A DNA stretch of 64,000 nucleotides from the NCBI GenBank assembly GCA_029339505.1, contig JAQISU010000249.1, positions 186,001 to 250,000 on the forward strand, written 5' to 3'. This document shows, piece by piece, positions 1 through 13,500 of this stretch. The notes below the pieces were generated by a model. It ran no database searches. It was not told where the DNA came from and saw nothing but the letters and a program-made list of their open reading frames with translations. Position 1 is the first letter of the stretch; each line of letters opens with the position of its first letter. Origin of the DNA: Unio delphinus (lineage: Eukaryota; Mollusca; Bivalvia; Unionida; Unionidae). The position numbers and the translations under genes are program-made.

Positions 1-691
1 AAACTTTAAGTTCATGTAACCTTGAAACTTAAAATCTTGAATGAAGTAGAAACCACTGAAGTATCTATACAAATGGGTAAAGTATGGTTAGAAAAATGTT
101 ATGTTTGAAGATATTTCACATCCAAATCCAAATAAGCATGTTAAACAGCACTTATTAAAGATTATATCAATTACATAGTAAGAACCAAAATAAACTAACA
201 TCAACTCCATTACTTATCTTCAGTACAAAAGTACTAGACACCAGAACCATTACAATATCTTGGAATGTATAAATATATTCCCTATAGAAACTGACAATTG
301 TGGATTCTCCATCACATTGAGCAAATGCGTGCCATTGAAATGTAGATAAGAAAAGCATTAGTCAGTCTTCGAACAATTCTGTAACTTCCTTATAAATAAA
401 TGTGGCAACAATGTATAAGTAGATTTTTCTTAGCCTAAATGACCAATAGGAGCAGACAAGATAACTTTAATGAAATATAACAAGCATGTGTTTGCTCTGA
501 ATTTATAATACATTATATATATCAATAATAAATAATGAAAAAGGAATACATGAATATCACAGCTCTCGTACAAGATTCACAAACTAATGAAAGTGAGAGG
601 ACGGATATTTCAACATGACTGTATCAAAAGATACAGTCATCTTAAACAGCAAAATGATGAATGAAATTTTTTAAAAATTCCTGACAGACAG
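1..691 (-). other. 3' UTR and downstream flank of the SPATA1-like gene
   Basis: This AT-rich sequence follows the TAG stop of the last exon in transcript sense. No canonical AATAAA is seen on the minus strand within it. An ATTAAA variant lies at 466-471, about 220 nt after the stop, and is a possible polyadenylation signal. A short perfect hairpin lies at 615-640. The small open frames here have no protein-like character. Confidence 0.45.
615..640. other. Perfect 11-bp inverted repeat in the 3' UTR
   Basis: The arms ATGACTGTATC and GATACAGTCAT are separated by AAAA. On either strand this folds into an 11-bp stem with a 4-nt loop. It lies about 50 nt after the stop of the last exon, so it would be transcribed in the 3' UTR. 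The function is unknown; it could be a chance palindrome. Confidence 0.6.
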
Positions 692-859
692 CTAGGATCT
701 GGGTGTAATAGCAGCTTGCCGTGGTGTTACAAATGGAATATCAGCAGCTGGAGGTGCAAATGCCGTCAAATGGGAGTTACGGGATAATGTGAGGTTAATT
801 TTTTTCTGGGTGAGCTCTGCCCTAAGGGCTCGGAGTTCAGTCTCTGCTTGGTTACGTAG
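692..859 (-). CDS. SPATA1: SPATA1-like exon J (last coding exon)
   Basis: The acceptor reads ACATTTCAG followed by CTACGTAAC in phase 0. The exon encodes 55 residues and a TAG stop. Its first 20 residues (LRNQAETELRALRAELTQKK) complete the SPATA1 coiled coil; AELTQKK is the family's usual end motif as I recall it. The last 35 residues (INLTLSRNSHLTAF ... ITPRS) are a short Pro/Ala-containing tail that I do not recognise. Confidence 0.85.
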   Translation of the reverse strand, partial: LRNQAETELRALRAELTQKKINLTLSRNSHLTAFAPPAADIPFVTPRQAAITPRS

Positions 860-1077
860 CTGAAATGTAAAAATCTTGTTTTAAATGTCTCGTTCATAGT
901 AGAAATAATGAATTTTATTTGTTTGGGAGATTAAAAACAACATAACAGTTTGTGATACTTCACAATTTTAAATGTTGGTTCTTGTGTACTATCGAATAGA
1001 GTAAATATTAACAATTTAAGTATTTCTGTACAGCAAGTTTTCAATTAGATTTATAAAGTATTCTTTTATATTAAATG

Positions 1078-1119
<42 letters not shown>

Positions 1120-4100
1120 TGTTCTTAATGTGAAACAATAAAACTGTCTTTAAATAATATTTTTTACTTCTGTTTACCACAACCCTGTGTATATTGTTTT
1201 TTTTGTTCACATTTTGTTTTCTCATCATTTATCATGAAAACAATTTTTTAAAGTAAAATGGTAACATGTTTCAATATACTAACAAAATAATATTAATTTT
1301 AAGATTTTTAAAAAATTTCTCATTCATTTAAAATGTCTTTTCTACACGTTGATAGACACTGGAATGAAGAATTAAACTCACCATTTGAATCACCGTGAAA
1401 ACTGTCAATGTTGTCTCATACTTGCTACGTAGTGCAATGTATTGTTTTACATGATATGTATAATATACACGCCATATATGTGTTAATTATTTATTCAATT
1501 CATCCAAATGTGCATAAATTACATTAATTGAAAATATATTATATCTATATTTGTTATAACAAGAAAACAATAAACATGTAAATATACCTGTGTGGATCTC
1601 ATGAACGAACAGTAGAATAAACAATAAATATACCATTGGTATTTACAAATAATGCAAATGTAGATAGCAGATAAATAGTTGGATCACCCTGAACACAAGG
1701 ACAAACTGACAATCAGTTTCAATAATTTGCATAAGAAATCTGTACTACACTTTGTTCAATTTTGTGGCCATTTTGTGAAATTATTTTTCCCAAAGCATGT
1801 TCAGTCAGAGAGCTAAAACAAACTGATGTTTGTGATGTAGAAGCTGAAAAACACAATCATTGCAACTGAAATTGTCTTTGTCCTTGATAGATATCTCCAT
1901 TACCAGCCAACAACAACATAAATCACATCAAACACCAGGTCACCATTTGCTTTCATTAAAAGACTGACAAGCTAAGAAAAAACTAGCCACCATTGTAAAT
2001 TTAGCAATCATTATAATTGTCACAAAATTTTATTAACATATGGTGAAAATATTGCAGTTTATGATGTAACTTGTACAGCTATGTAAAAACATATGTCTAA
2101 AATTTAAAAAAAATGGAAAAAGATAAATGCCATATTCTCTTCATTTCAGCATTAAAATGATGCTAGACATGTGAACAAATTACCAGTACTTTTTTCTTCT
2201 AAAAACACATTCAGTTTCTAAATGACAGTAGATTCAATTGATTATGTTGTCTTCCTTTAAATGGTTGCTACGGATACCAATCATAATAAAAACACTCATC
2301 TACAAGTAGGTCTAAAGATATTCCTCCAAAGCTGTGTATCTTAATTAATAAAAGATGCTGCATTCTAGATCTACATATTTCTATTAAATTCATCTTTTAA
2401 TAGTTTTTTTTCCAGATGCACAAGTTGTAAAATTGCAATTCAAAGATGGTTATTCATGTTTACAAGTGCATTTTCAATTAAAATAGTAAATTAGGGTAGT
2501 AAAATACTGATCCTAATTTAATACATTTGCAATATTCATAATGCAATTTTTCATGATTTGATGATCAACTCTAACTGCTCAGCTATTGCATTCATATCTT
2601 TGCTTTGAAAATAAATTTTGAAAATTCACTTTCTTTAATTCAAGAAAATTGTAAAGCTATTTTGCATTTGAAAATAATTTATTACTTATGTGATAAACAA
2701 ATTCCTTAGAGCGATATAACAAGCAATATTTTCATCATTTTATATGGTTGTGAAACTGCAAACAAATCCAACACGCAACACATTTGAGATGAATTATAAG
2801 TGAGATAAATGACAAGCTAATGAGATTTCTGCTCATACCAGTAATTTGCAACTGTATAAAAAAGTGCAGGGTTTCAAAAGTGCTATGTCAGCAACTTGTC
2901 TGAGTCATGTCATTTCTGTAATACACATCTTGTCATCAAGACAACCAAATTCTGTTGACTTTTTTTATTTCTTGTAATAATGCTCTGTTTATGTTTAAGC
3001 AAACCTGCTTCTCAGGTCTGCATGTCTTAAAATTTAGATCTGGATACATATTTTGTCATTCAGTTAATATACTGACATTTTAAACATATAATAAAAGCAA
3101 AGTATTTCATTGTAAAAATTAGTCATAATGTGACAACAAAATTTCAATATGATAAGCTAAGCTAACTCGATCAATAAATTGTACAACGTTGTCCAATTTC
3201 AAATTGTGCATGAATTTACCAAAGTTATATAGCTATCATATGTTCTTGGGTGTAATGAAGTGTTCTTGGGTGTAATCAAGTTTATCATGACAGAAGTGAA
3301 GATATGTATTGTATCATCATTTCTGATACATATCACAGAATGACTACATCATAGATAATTAAAATGCCAAAAAAAATCCCATAAATTGACAATGATATTT
3401 AATCAAGATTCTGACTTTGGTAGTTTCCTGCCAAACTTGATTATGCATCACAGTTATTATGGTAGAAATTTGTAGAATTCAGAAGGCCAATCAGTTTTTG
3501 TATTAAAAGGGATAATTTCCATTATTTTTTTAATTTTCATTAAATTTAGTACATGCTGTACATGAATATGAAAATTATTTTTGTGAGTGATAATATTAAC
3601 AAAAAACAAAGAAAATCACAGTCAGTCATTATTAAATACATAGGTTTATTAAAAGTATTTACCAACTCACTACAGGAAATTCATAAAATGAAAACAAACA
3701 CCCACTGTAAATACAGTGTCATCCAAACTTTAGGGGAAGAGAATACACAATGTACTATTCTGTTATTTTTTTTATTAGTTGCGACTTCAATAAAGTTTGA
3801 AAAATTTAGATGTGAGAACTAGGTACAATTTGTGCAATCTCTGTACTTACTGTTGTTTGGTTACATACTGCACTAGATATGACTTTTTCTACACAAAAAC
3901 ATCAAAATATATTAGTTAAATACTTGTGTAGTTGAGAATATTAAAAGCCAAATTACAAAAGCTTGCATATAAGGTACATTGAATATTTAAATACCTTGTT
4001 CTAGTTTTAAGGATATTTGGAATTAATATGGAGAAAATTAATCTTAATTACTATTTGATGTTACAGATGAAGAAAAAAGTTCAAAATTTCAAATTACTCC

Positions 4101-4429
4101 AAAATTCTGAAATTGAGTGGATAATTTTTTTCCTGTAACTTAGATTACTTTTATTTTACTTTGTTACTTGGTTAAATTGTAATGAAAGAAAAAGTCACTT
4201 TTTTCGAAAAATCTATTAAAAAGTATGAGGCACCATGCAGATGAGAATGAATGAATTTTCTGTAAGAGAAAAACACCATTTTCCTTAAGCTTCTGAAATG
4301 GTAAAAAAATATTTTTTAAAAATATTGTAAATGACTTTTAGTGCAATACATGCAAATTAGTTAATTAATAAATAATGATTGGTTAATTTTATGACATGAC
4401 TGAGCTAAGGCACTATTAGCATGCAACAC

Positions 4430-4509
<80 letters not shown>

Positions 4510-7500
4510 TTTATAGGGTTTAACGCCATTTCTGAGCACACAATAGGCCATACATATAGCGGCCAGTATTAATGGTGGAGGAAGGACCTGGGAAAATCCT
4601 GAAAGAACCATCGACCCATGAGAAGCTACTGGCAAGGTTTCTCACATAACCACATTAGCCATATCTGAGATTTGAAACCCATGCAGGCAGAGGCGAGATG
4701 GCATTGAGTGATCCATAACGGATAGTGCTTTAGACCAATCGGCCACTCGGTGCCCCATATATATATATATATATATAATAATGATTTGCCACAGTTTTAT
4801 TTTTAAAACAGACTTAACATTTAGAATGAAAATAAGAAAAGTGCTTTGTGGATGTTTATCAAACACCTGATTAATATTAGAGTTATGAGATACTTTGTTT
4901 TAAAAATTTGAGAAAATGAAAAAATAAACTAACATAACAAATTGAATCAGTATGAATAACATTATTTTTTTAAAAATTACTGAAAGCAGTTTTCTACTTA
5001 ATTAATATCTTAAATTACTGTAAATATTCTTCTACTTAATTAATATATATGCTTCAGCACTTTAAAAAAGCATGAATTGCTGTTTTTAAATCGTATACAT
5101 TTTCTTGATTAGGTAAATAATAATGTATATATACCATGTATACTTGCTTGTAAGTCAGGTTTAAGGAACTAAGACTGATCTCATAAACTGAATAGATCCA
5201 GATCGGCTTCCACATTATGTATCAGCAAATCTTGGTCTATGCAGTTGGATCTGCTTTATAAGCAAAAACAAAATGCTAACCAAAACTTTGAATCTATTTT
5301 GATGAAAAATTGGTGACCATCTCTTCTCTCATACTGACAAAATAACTTTGGACAGAAAATGAATAAAAAGACATTCTGTACTTTTTATAATAAAAAAATA
5401 CAGTAAATGAAGCATCAGGTATCTTAAGAGAAATGTGCTAAGTCTGTCAGTCATCCTTTTTCCCTTATATGGTAATGGAGACATCTATCAGAGATGGTGA
5501 GCCTAGTGCATTACTGCAGGCTGCAGTAATCAACAGAAAAGTTGAAAAATGTCTCTTTTAAAAATTTCATATTTTTGGTTTTTGATCAATATACAACATT
5601 GTTAAATTATATTTTAATTCTGATTTTCCTGATCTGCGCCACAATTTGTCAGTTATGATCTTTTGAGTGAGTAAATGATGTAAGTTGAAGTAAAATTCAT
5701 TTTAAAAAAACTTATAAAAATCAAAGTTGTCCCAAATTGAGAATAAAATTAAGAGTCTTAAAGTTCAACTTTTCAATATGGCTACACCATCATTGTATTC
5801 AGGGTGACCTGCTGTGATTTGTTGTATCTTTTGATATTCCAAAAACGTTTCATCAACAAAAAGGTGTATATACAAAATTGTTGTTGTAGCTAAAAACACA
5901 CTAACAAGCATGTGCAGCATTTACCTTCATTTCACCTGTTAGCCTCATTTTGGAATTTTCTACTCTGCGTTTAAGTTCGTCTAACTCATGGGCTAGTCTG
6001 GTAGCCTGTATTTTGTAGTTATTCTGAAGAACCATTAAAAATAATTTTAAAAAAAACTTGCAACAGACAACTGAAAAACTGGATTTTGAATAATTACCCA
6101 AAACGTGTTATGGCTGAAAATGAGAAACATGCAAAAACAGAAAGTAAATAAATTTGATAGTAATGAGTACCAAGTCATTTTGTAATCTTTATAAGCTTAG
6201 TGCATATAAATGCAAGCACAACCAGTGACATAGTAGAAAAAAACCCACCTTACATGTACACAAATTTGGTTACATGTATATACAATAGATGCTTGTTATA
6301 CTGACCCCTCCCCCTTTCTGACCCCCTGATTTCTCCCACATCCTGACCCCTGATTTCTCCCCCTTCCTGCTGCTGAAAAATGTACTCCATCTTTTGCTTC
6401 CTAATAATAAAGCTGACAATTATTCCAGCTCGCTGCCCAATCTGGCCCAGGTTTTTTGTCCCCTCTGTGACAGGTTAATGAAGTGCACCTGTACTCTCTA
6501 TCCATCATTGTTCCCACAACCTCTTGTCAAGCCCATGTTGTTTCATAAATATGCTCTTAAATTCCAAACTCCTAATACCGATGTAAGTTAAAGCAATTAT
6601 TTAAAAAGTAAATTATGTTTCATTCAAGAATCCAATCACATTAACATTATGAACATGAGCCTGCTACCTCCCAAATACAGCCCTACCAAAAACATAAACA
6701 TGTCTTTCCTTTCTATAACATATTTATAAAGAGCAAGAACTCTTGCCCATTATCTCCCTTTGCCACCACTAGGTGCAGCTAGCTTCCAAGCTGAGCAAAA
6801 TACCAACAAGGATGCTCACATAAAAAAATGGGGTGGCAGGGATAGTCTTTAAGTAATGTGATTGGTAAGTATGGTGCCAACTTTATCTCCTCATAGACCC
6901 AGAGGAAATAGCCAACTAGTTGAGGGATTGAAAGGGATCATGGTACTGACTCTACAACAGTGACTGAAAACACTTTCCCTCACCTCATAAGCGTTCAGAG
7001 TGGAAGGCCTTGCAGCTCTCATGATTCTCTCTACAATAGAAGGTCTCACAATACTGTCCTGACATGAGCCAGGCATGACAGCATGACAGAGAAGACGATC
7101 TTGGCAGAGTGGAACATGTACAACCAAGATTCAGTTTGGTTGATCAAGACTGATGGCATACTTTGGATAGGACTGTTCCAACATATCAAGCCAATGCAAT
7201 CATTGTTGAATGATGAACTGTTCTGTCTATGAGTAATTTGGACCTTCAATACATGGGAGTTTTTCTTGGCCAATTTTTTTGCCAGTAGAAAATTAACAAA
7301 TGAGGCCAAATCCAACATCAAAGACATGGGGACAATGTTCCAAGCCAGCTTTGATGTGACAAGAAACACATTCTTGTCATCTTTAAGAAAAGTGGGACAG
7401 ACATTTGGACAGCTACTAGAGTCAGGCAGTCTGTATAGAAGATATCAGATTGTGCTCTGTACCAGCATGATGAGAACGTCATTGGTACTTGGCTTTCAGA

Positions 7501-10500
7501 CAAAAAGTTTTAGCCTTCCCCAGATCGCAGATACATCCAGACACTCATTAGTGTGCCTTTTCTTTGCTGAGAGGGAAGAATCTGGAAATATGGAATCTCT
7601 TCCTCATCATCGATATCTACTGAAGCCATGACCTAAAATCATGCATGGCAATAACAAAAAACTTAACTGTGTCTGCTCCATGCCGTTGTTCAGGAGTATA
7701 TTGACACTCACTGTGTGTTGTGTCCTGTTCTGGTTCTGCTTCCATATCTGGATAAAATATCTTGAGTGTCGTATATAAATCATGGTAACTTCCCTGTGGG
7801 TAAGCCATGTAGTAGAATATATGCCACCTGGGCTGCCTGGAAATGGGGGTGGGGTGTGTGGTACACTCCTTAATGTATCATAATTACCCATAGGAATTCA
7901 AAATTTTGTATCATCACCATCTTTCTTTGCCTTGTTCAACTTTTGTAAAATCCGTAGTCCATACACACTTGGATCATACGGCATGCACACCACATGGTAC
8001 TGACAAAGAACATTTTATACACACAAAGCATGAATCATTTATGTCTTCCATGGCCATGAACTTGCTGCATTTATTACGCTTTGTGGGCAGTTTCACTGAA
8101 ATGGCAAAAAAAATACCCCAAAACAAGAAACAATTTATAAATTAACAAATAAACAATGCAAGCATGTTAATAAGTTGTTACAACAGCACCTGTTAGTAAC
8201 TGGGTGAGCAAAACTGTGTATCACAACATTCATCAATGACTGCATGATGTACCTTATAGACAAGGATCACAAAGTGACAAATTCAGAAAAATATCAGAAA
8301 ATTTAAAAATAATATTGCATACAACCTGTCGAGGAATGATTAATACACAATATAAATCCAAATTCCTTGATGGATGGATAAAATTCACATCAATATTCAC
8401 ATGGACTTGTGAGAAGTTGTTTTTAAAGATGTTGACTGCACCACAGTGAGGTTTAATAAATAGTGGTAGCTAGGGGAGGTAATGGAAAGAGGTATTGCCC
8501 TTTGTCTATATGTTTAGTACAGCTGGACTTGGAAGGTACCAGGTTTATATTCCAAATATAAATGTTAGTTTGAAACATATTCAAAGGACAAATACAAATG
8601 ACTTAACATTTTCTTGACCGTAATTCGTCCTTTGCATGGAATGTTTGCTGAAAGCATTTTAACATTAATCTTATGAAAAGTTAAATTCAAGCTATCAGAA
8701 AGTTTCGAAGAATAATTTGCCCCTTTCTTCACAGCACTCTGCAGACCTTGAAGATGACGAGGTACTTATTGCTACCACAAAATTTGATACAAAATGAAAT
8801 AGTCTTTAAAATGAATAAAACTAAATACAAATTGGATAACAAAACTTCTGTTTTTTTTCTACCTGTACACATATTTACCAAGTTTGATTCACAATGTATG
8901 GCATGAAACTAATGTAATCCACTTATGAAAGTCTAAATTGTAAGACATGTGGCTTTTAGTTGTTTGGACACAGATCAAATGCAATTTAAGTCTTTTCAAC
9001 TTTTAAAGTTCTGGTATGACTTGGAACAAGTTTTCATCAGTGGGACACACCAAGATAAGAATTTGAGTACAGAAACAAACTCTGAGAACTGAAATATGAA
9101 TACAATGATATAACTATAAGATAGAACCATAAAAAAAAAACAGTTCTGCTATATGCTCTCTGTACACAATAACCAATTTTAGTAAATTTTCATATCCATA
9201 ATATTTTCATAAAATAAATACACTGTGGTTTTTTCATGTCACTGTACATCAAACATAAACTATAAATAATTCATGTTTGATTGCTAATTACTCAGTCATC
9301 TAAACCGTAACAGTTCTTTTCAAGTTAACACATCCACACTGTGTTGTCCAAAAATGAAACATACTAATTTACAAGTATCAGCATAAAAATATACAATGTT
9401 GATTGTTTTGTACATGAAAAATACCTATTTTAATTCATATCTTAAACAATCTGAGTAAGACAAGAAATATATAAAGTCTATTTCTATGTTCTACATTTAT
9501 CCAGAAATGAGATACAAAAGCAATCAGAACAAAAAGTAACAGAATTTTCAGCTTCATATAAAAAAAAAATGATGCTAAGACATATCAGAGCAAAATTATT
9601 GTATATAATGGAGCTCAAGATCTATTAAATGTAAGCATTATAAGAAAAATGTCATAGAATGAAGTGTAAACTGAAGTTTCCCGACAACGCCCTAAAAGAA
9701 TGGGTCATTATATTATGTTTTTTCTTCATAAGTCAGTTCAGCTTAAATTATGTTTGATTCGTACTATCCCAACATTTTGATCTTCCTGAGAGTCAGACCC
9801 TAAAATGTATTTATTCATCCTAACATTATCGGTTCCAAAATGACCAGCTACATTCACAAAATCTTTCACCTCTGTTTGGATGATTTATTACACTCAAGAT
9901 ACTGGCAACTGTTAAAGTGGGGAAAAGGGAGATAACCTCATGTGATAGATGCAGAGGAATGGCATCAAGGTATATTGACATGGATAGATCTAAGACTGCA
10001 AGATTTGTATCAATATTACATGTTGGCCCATTTTGAATTCACACATTCATGTATATAAATAAAATCACATACACATTGATTGGCTGATCTTCACACATAC
10101 ACGCACATTGTTTGGCAGATCTTCACACAAACACACACACACACACATTGGTCAGCAGTCTAATCTATTTGATCTGATAATTATTCATCTGAGCATTATT
10201 CAAATTTTAAATGTCTAAAATATTGGTAAGAATTATGATTTATGACAGATCTTTCCAAATTTAATTCATTTATTCCATAGTTGTATTAGGTTTCATTTTT
10301 ATGGCTGTATTTTTGAAAATTAAATCAGACAAATGCAACGAGACTGTGTGCTGTATATTAGTTACACAAATAAAATTTGTTCATAGTACCCACTGGTAAA
10401 ACTTTGCTTTAAAGAGAATCAAAGTACAGTGGTCTACCTATTGCTGTTCATTTGGGTATAATGCCATTTTTCAGAACATGATATGCTATACAAAGTGTCC

Positions 10501-13500
10501 ATTATAACTGCTGGAGGTAAAATCTGGGAAAACGCCATATAATCACATTTGGTACAGGCGGAGGTATAAAATATGCTCGATTCAATACATTTCATCGTAA
10601 ATTTCGTTTTGATAGATTTGTTCCATTCATTATTGTTTGTGGTGGTAAATCTCCATACACTGAAAATTAAATCATTTTCAAAAGCAATTACATCTGAATA
10701 GACTGGAATAAACGATGGATTAATATATTAGTAGTATTATTTAACCTTATGTGATACAAAACAACAAATCCTTGAAATGATACCAAATCTAAATCAGATT
10801 ATATCAGATCTCAAACATGTTAATAAACTTTAGGAAAATGCCAGTAAGACCCATTGACCCATGTGTGAATACTGGCAAACTTTCTCACACATTTTAGACT
10901 CACGTGGACTGAAGCGAGATGGCAGTGATCAATAAAGGCATGTGCTTTGGACATCTCAGCCACCCAGAGGCTCAACAGACTTTTTGTAAACAAGTCATGC
11001 CTTGCAAGGCATGCTGGCATGAGGGAGGTTACAACTACTACCCAACCCCCACCTACTCTCTTAAATGAAGCGATGGGGGAACATTTCATCCCAGAAAGGA
11101 TATCCCTTTTAGAGATGGACCACTGTACCATAATAATAAAAAAAACAATATAAAAAAAATAAAATTTCATGTGCAGGATTAGTGTATAGTCTCTATAAAA
11201 TAAAATAAAAACAGAGCATCAACCATAATGAAATAGATGTATTTTGAAAGATGCAGGAAAGCAAATATGAAATTTTCAGGAATCAAAATTTTTACATAAA
11301 GTCAATGGTCATCCTATTGTAAGATACAAAATTTAAAGACGCATAAAATCTTGTCAATTCATAATAGACAAGTTAATGCAATTTACTAAAATACTGGTGC
11401 ATAAATGATGAGTCATGAGATTCATTAGGAAAATACAGTTTTCAACTTTTTTGCAGATTTGTTTTCCAAATTGATAAGATTTATGAAAATAAAACATCAT
11501 CTGTTTATTTTACTGTACTTTGTTACATTTAAGGCAGAACAATTATCATTACGGTCAATCATGCGAGTCAATGAAGAATGTACTAATATTATTTCATATG
11601 TGGATTATATAAATCCTGTGTCTTTTGTTCTCTTCCATTGAAAACATGAACTGTTTGCTATGTGAAATCTTGTAAACCTCCTTAACAGAGTTTTTGTGTG
11701 AGTTATACCAAACAGTTTAGTTATTACTGTTGAGTAGGACATACAATTTTAGACTGGTTAACACTGATCTAATTATCAAATTTGAGACTGGTTATCACTG
11801 ATCTAGTTATCAAATTTTAGACTGGTTATCACAGATCAAATTATTAAATTTGAGACTGATTATCATTGATCTAGTTATCAAATTTGAGACTGGTTATCAC
11901 TGATCTAATTATTAAATTTTAGACAGATTATCACTGATCTAGTTAGCAAATTTCAGACTGGTTATCACTGATCTAATTATCAAATTTGAGACTGGTTATT
12001 GCTGATCTAATTATCAAATTTGAGACTGGTTATCACTGATCTAGTTGATAAAATTTTAGACTGGTCATCACTGATCTAGTTGATCAAATTTGAGATTAGT
12101 CACTACTGATCTAGTTGGTATTAGTATTTTGGACTCGCTCTTAAAGATCAATGACCAGTTGTTCATCAGAACTGTTCAACCATCAAATAATTGGTGATAC
12201 ATGTATTTACATTGTTCATGGAAAATATAATTTTATATACTTAAAAACATTTTTTTAATCCCGGAATTTATGAAATTACCACTGTAACCAAGTTATTTTA
12301 TGAAAACTTTGAATGTCTGGTAATGACAATTGATGACCAGTAAAAGAACATCTCAGAACTCATATATTGTGCTAACAAAAATGTTGGGTTTCAATACAGT
12401 GAATGTGTTAACAATAAAGATGTAACAACAAAATATCCGAGAAAAGAAAACTTTGAAAAAAATTGTATCAACAGTGAGTTTGAAAGGCCAAACATCCAAG
12501 AATTCTTTTTTTTCTCTGTAATTAATTAATAATAATCAATAACAAAAAGTCAAAAAACAGAATTCTTTGATGGTTGTCCTTTCCAACAAACCATTCATTA
12601 TAGATTACTAACCACACCGTTAGTTATCATACAAATATTACATATACACATCATTTGTCTTAGTTTCTTTCTCAAACATCTGGTGTCATACATTTTAAGA
12701 CTAACATCATGTTCATGGCAAAAAAAACTTTTGTATTTTATTATTCTTTTCTTCAGCATTGTGGTAAATACTTTGCATTATTTAAAAAATATACAACATT
12801 TGCACACACAGTACATTGTACTAAAAGCTTGTACACAGATGACCATTGACTTTAAAAATAAATGCGCTTTCAAGGCCTGGAAGACATTCTGCCTGAATGG
12901 TAACTTACAGGTGAAGTTCCAAGTGATGTCGACTATATAAATAGAAAGTACAAATAATCAAGTATTATATAAAACTATTGGAAATGAACAAAGAAATATA
13001 AATGATATGTACAAAGGAACTTAAAACAATTAGAAAATCATATAACAATACTGCATCTATCCATAATTTCATGATGACATCATCAATGACATTCAACCAA
13101 TCAAAATTCATCCTGACTCATTTGAGTAGGGGACTGACTTGGCTTTTATCTGTATTGATTCTTAAACTAGGATAACAAAACAAAATCCTCTCTCGCTGCG
13201 AATTTTGCTTCAAAATTAAGTAGTTTTTACTAACAACATGCTGAAAATGTTTCTCCAAGATATTCCAAGATTTAATGCGAGAAATCCAGTGATAAGAGAA
13301 TTTGAGAATTTTAAGGCCATCTGAAGGTTAAAACCTGAGCAAATGATTTTACTTTTCAAAAACTTCTGGTATGCCCAATATTGCCTGTATGTAAATATCG
13401 AATTACTGATATACCCAATTATTGATATACCTAATTACAGATTTGCACTATTACTGAAAACTTTAGTCTGATGTGCATATTTGTTAAAATTAAGGATTTA

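Noticed and set aside
4680..4756. A tRNA gene on the minus strand
   Set aside because: Same reason: it is the tRNA-like head of a dispersed SINE, with another copy at 30567.
8735..8763. Exon-like plus-strand segment between a CTTCACAG acceptor and a GAG/GTACTT donor
   Set aside because: It is too short and isolated, with no neighbouring plus-strand exons and no recognisable protein.
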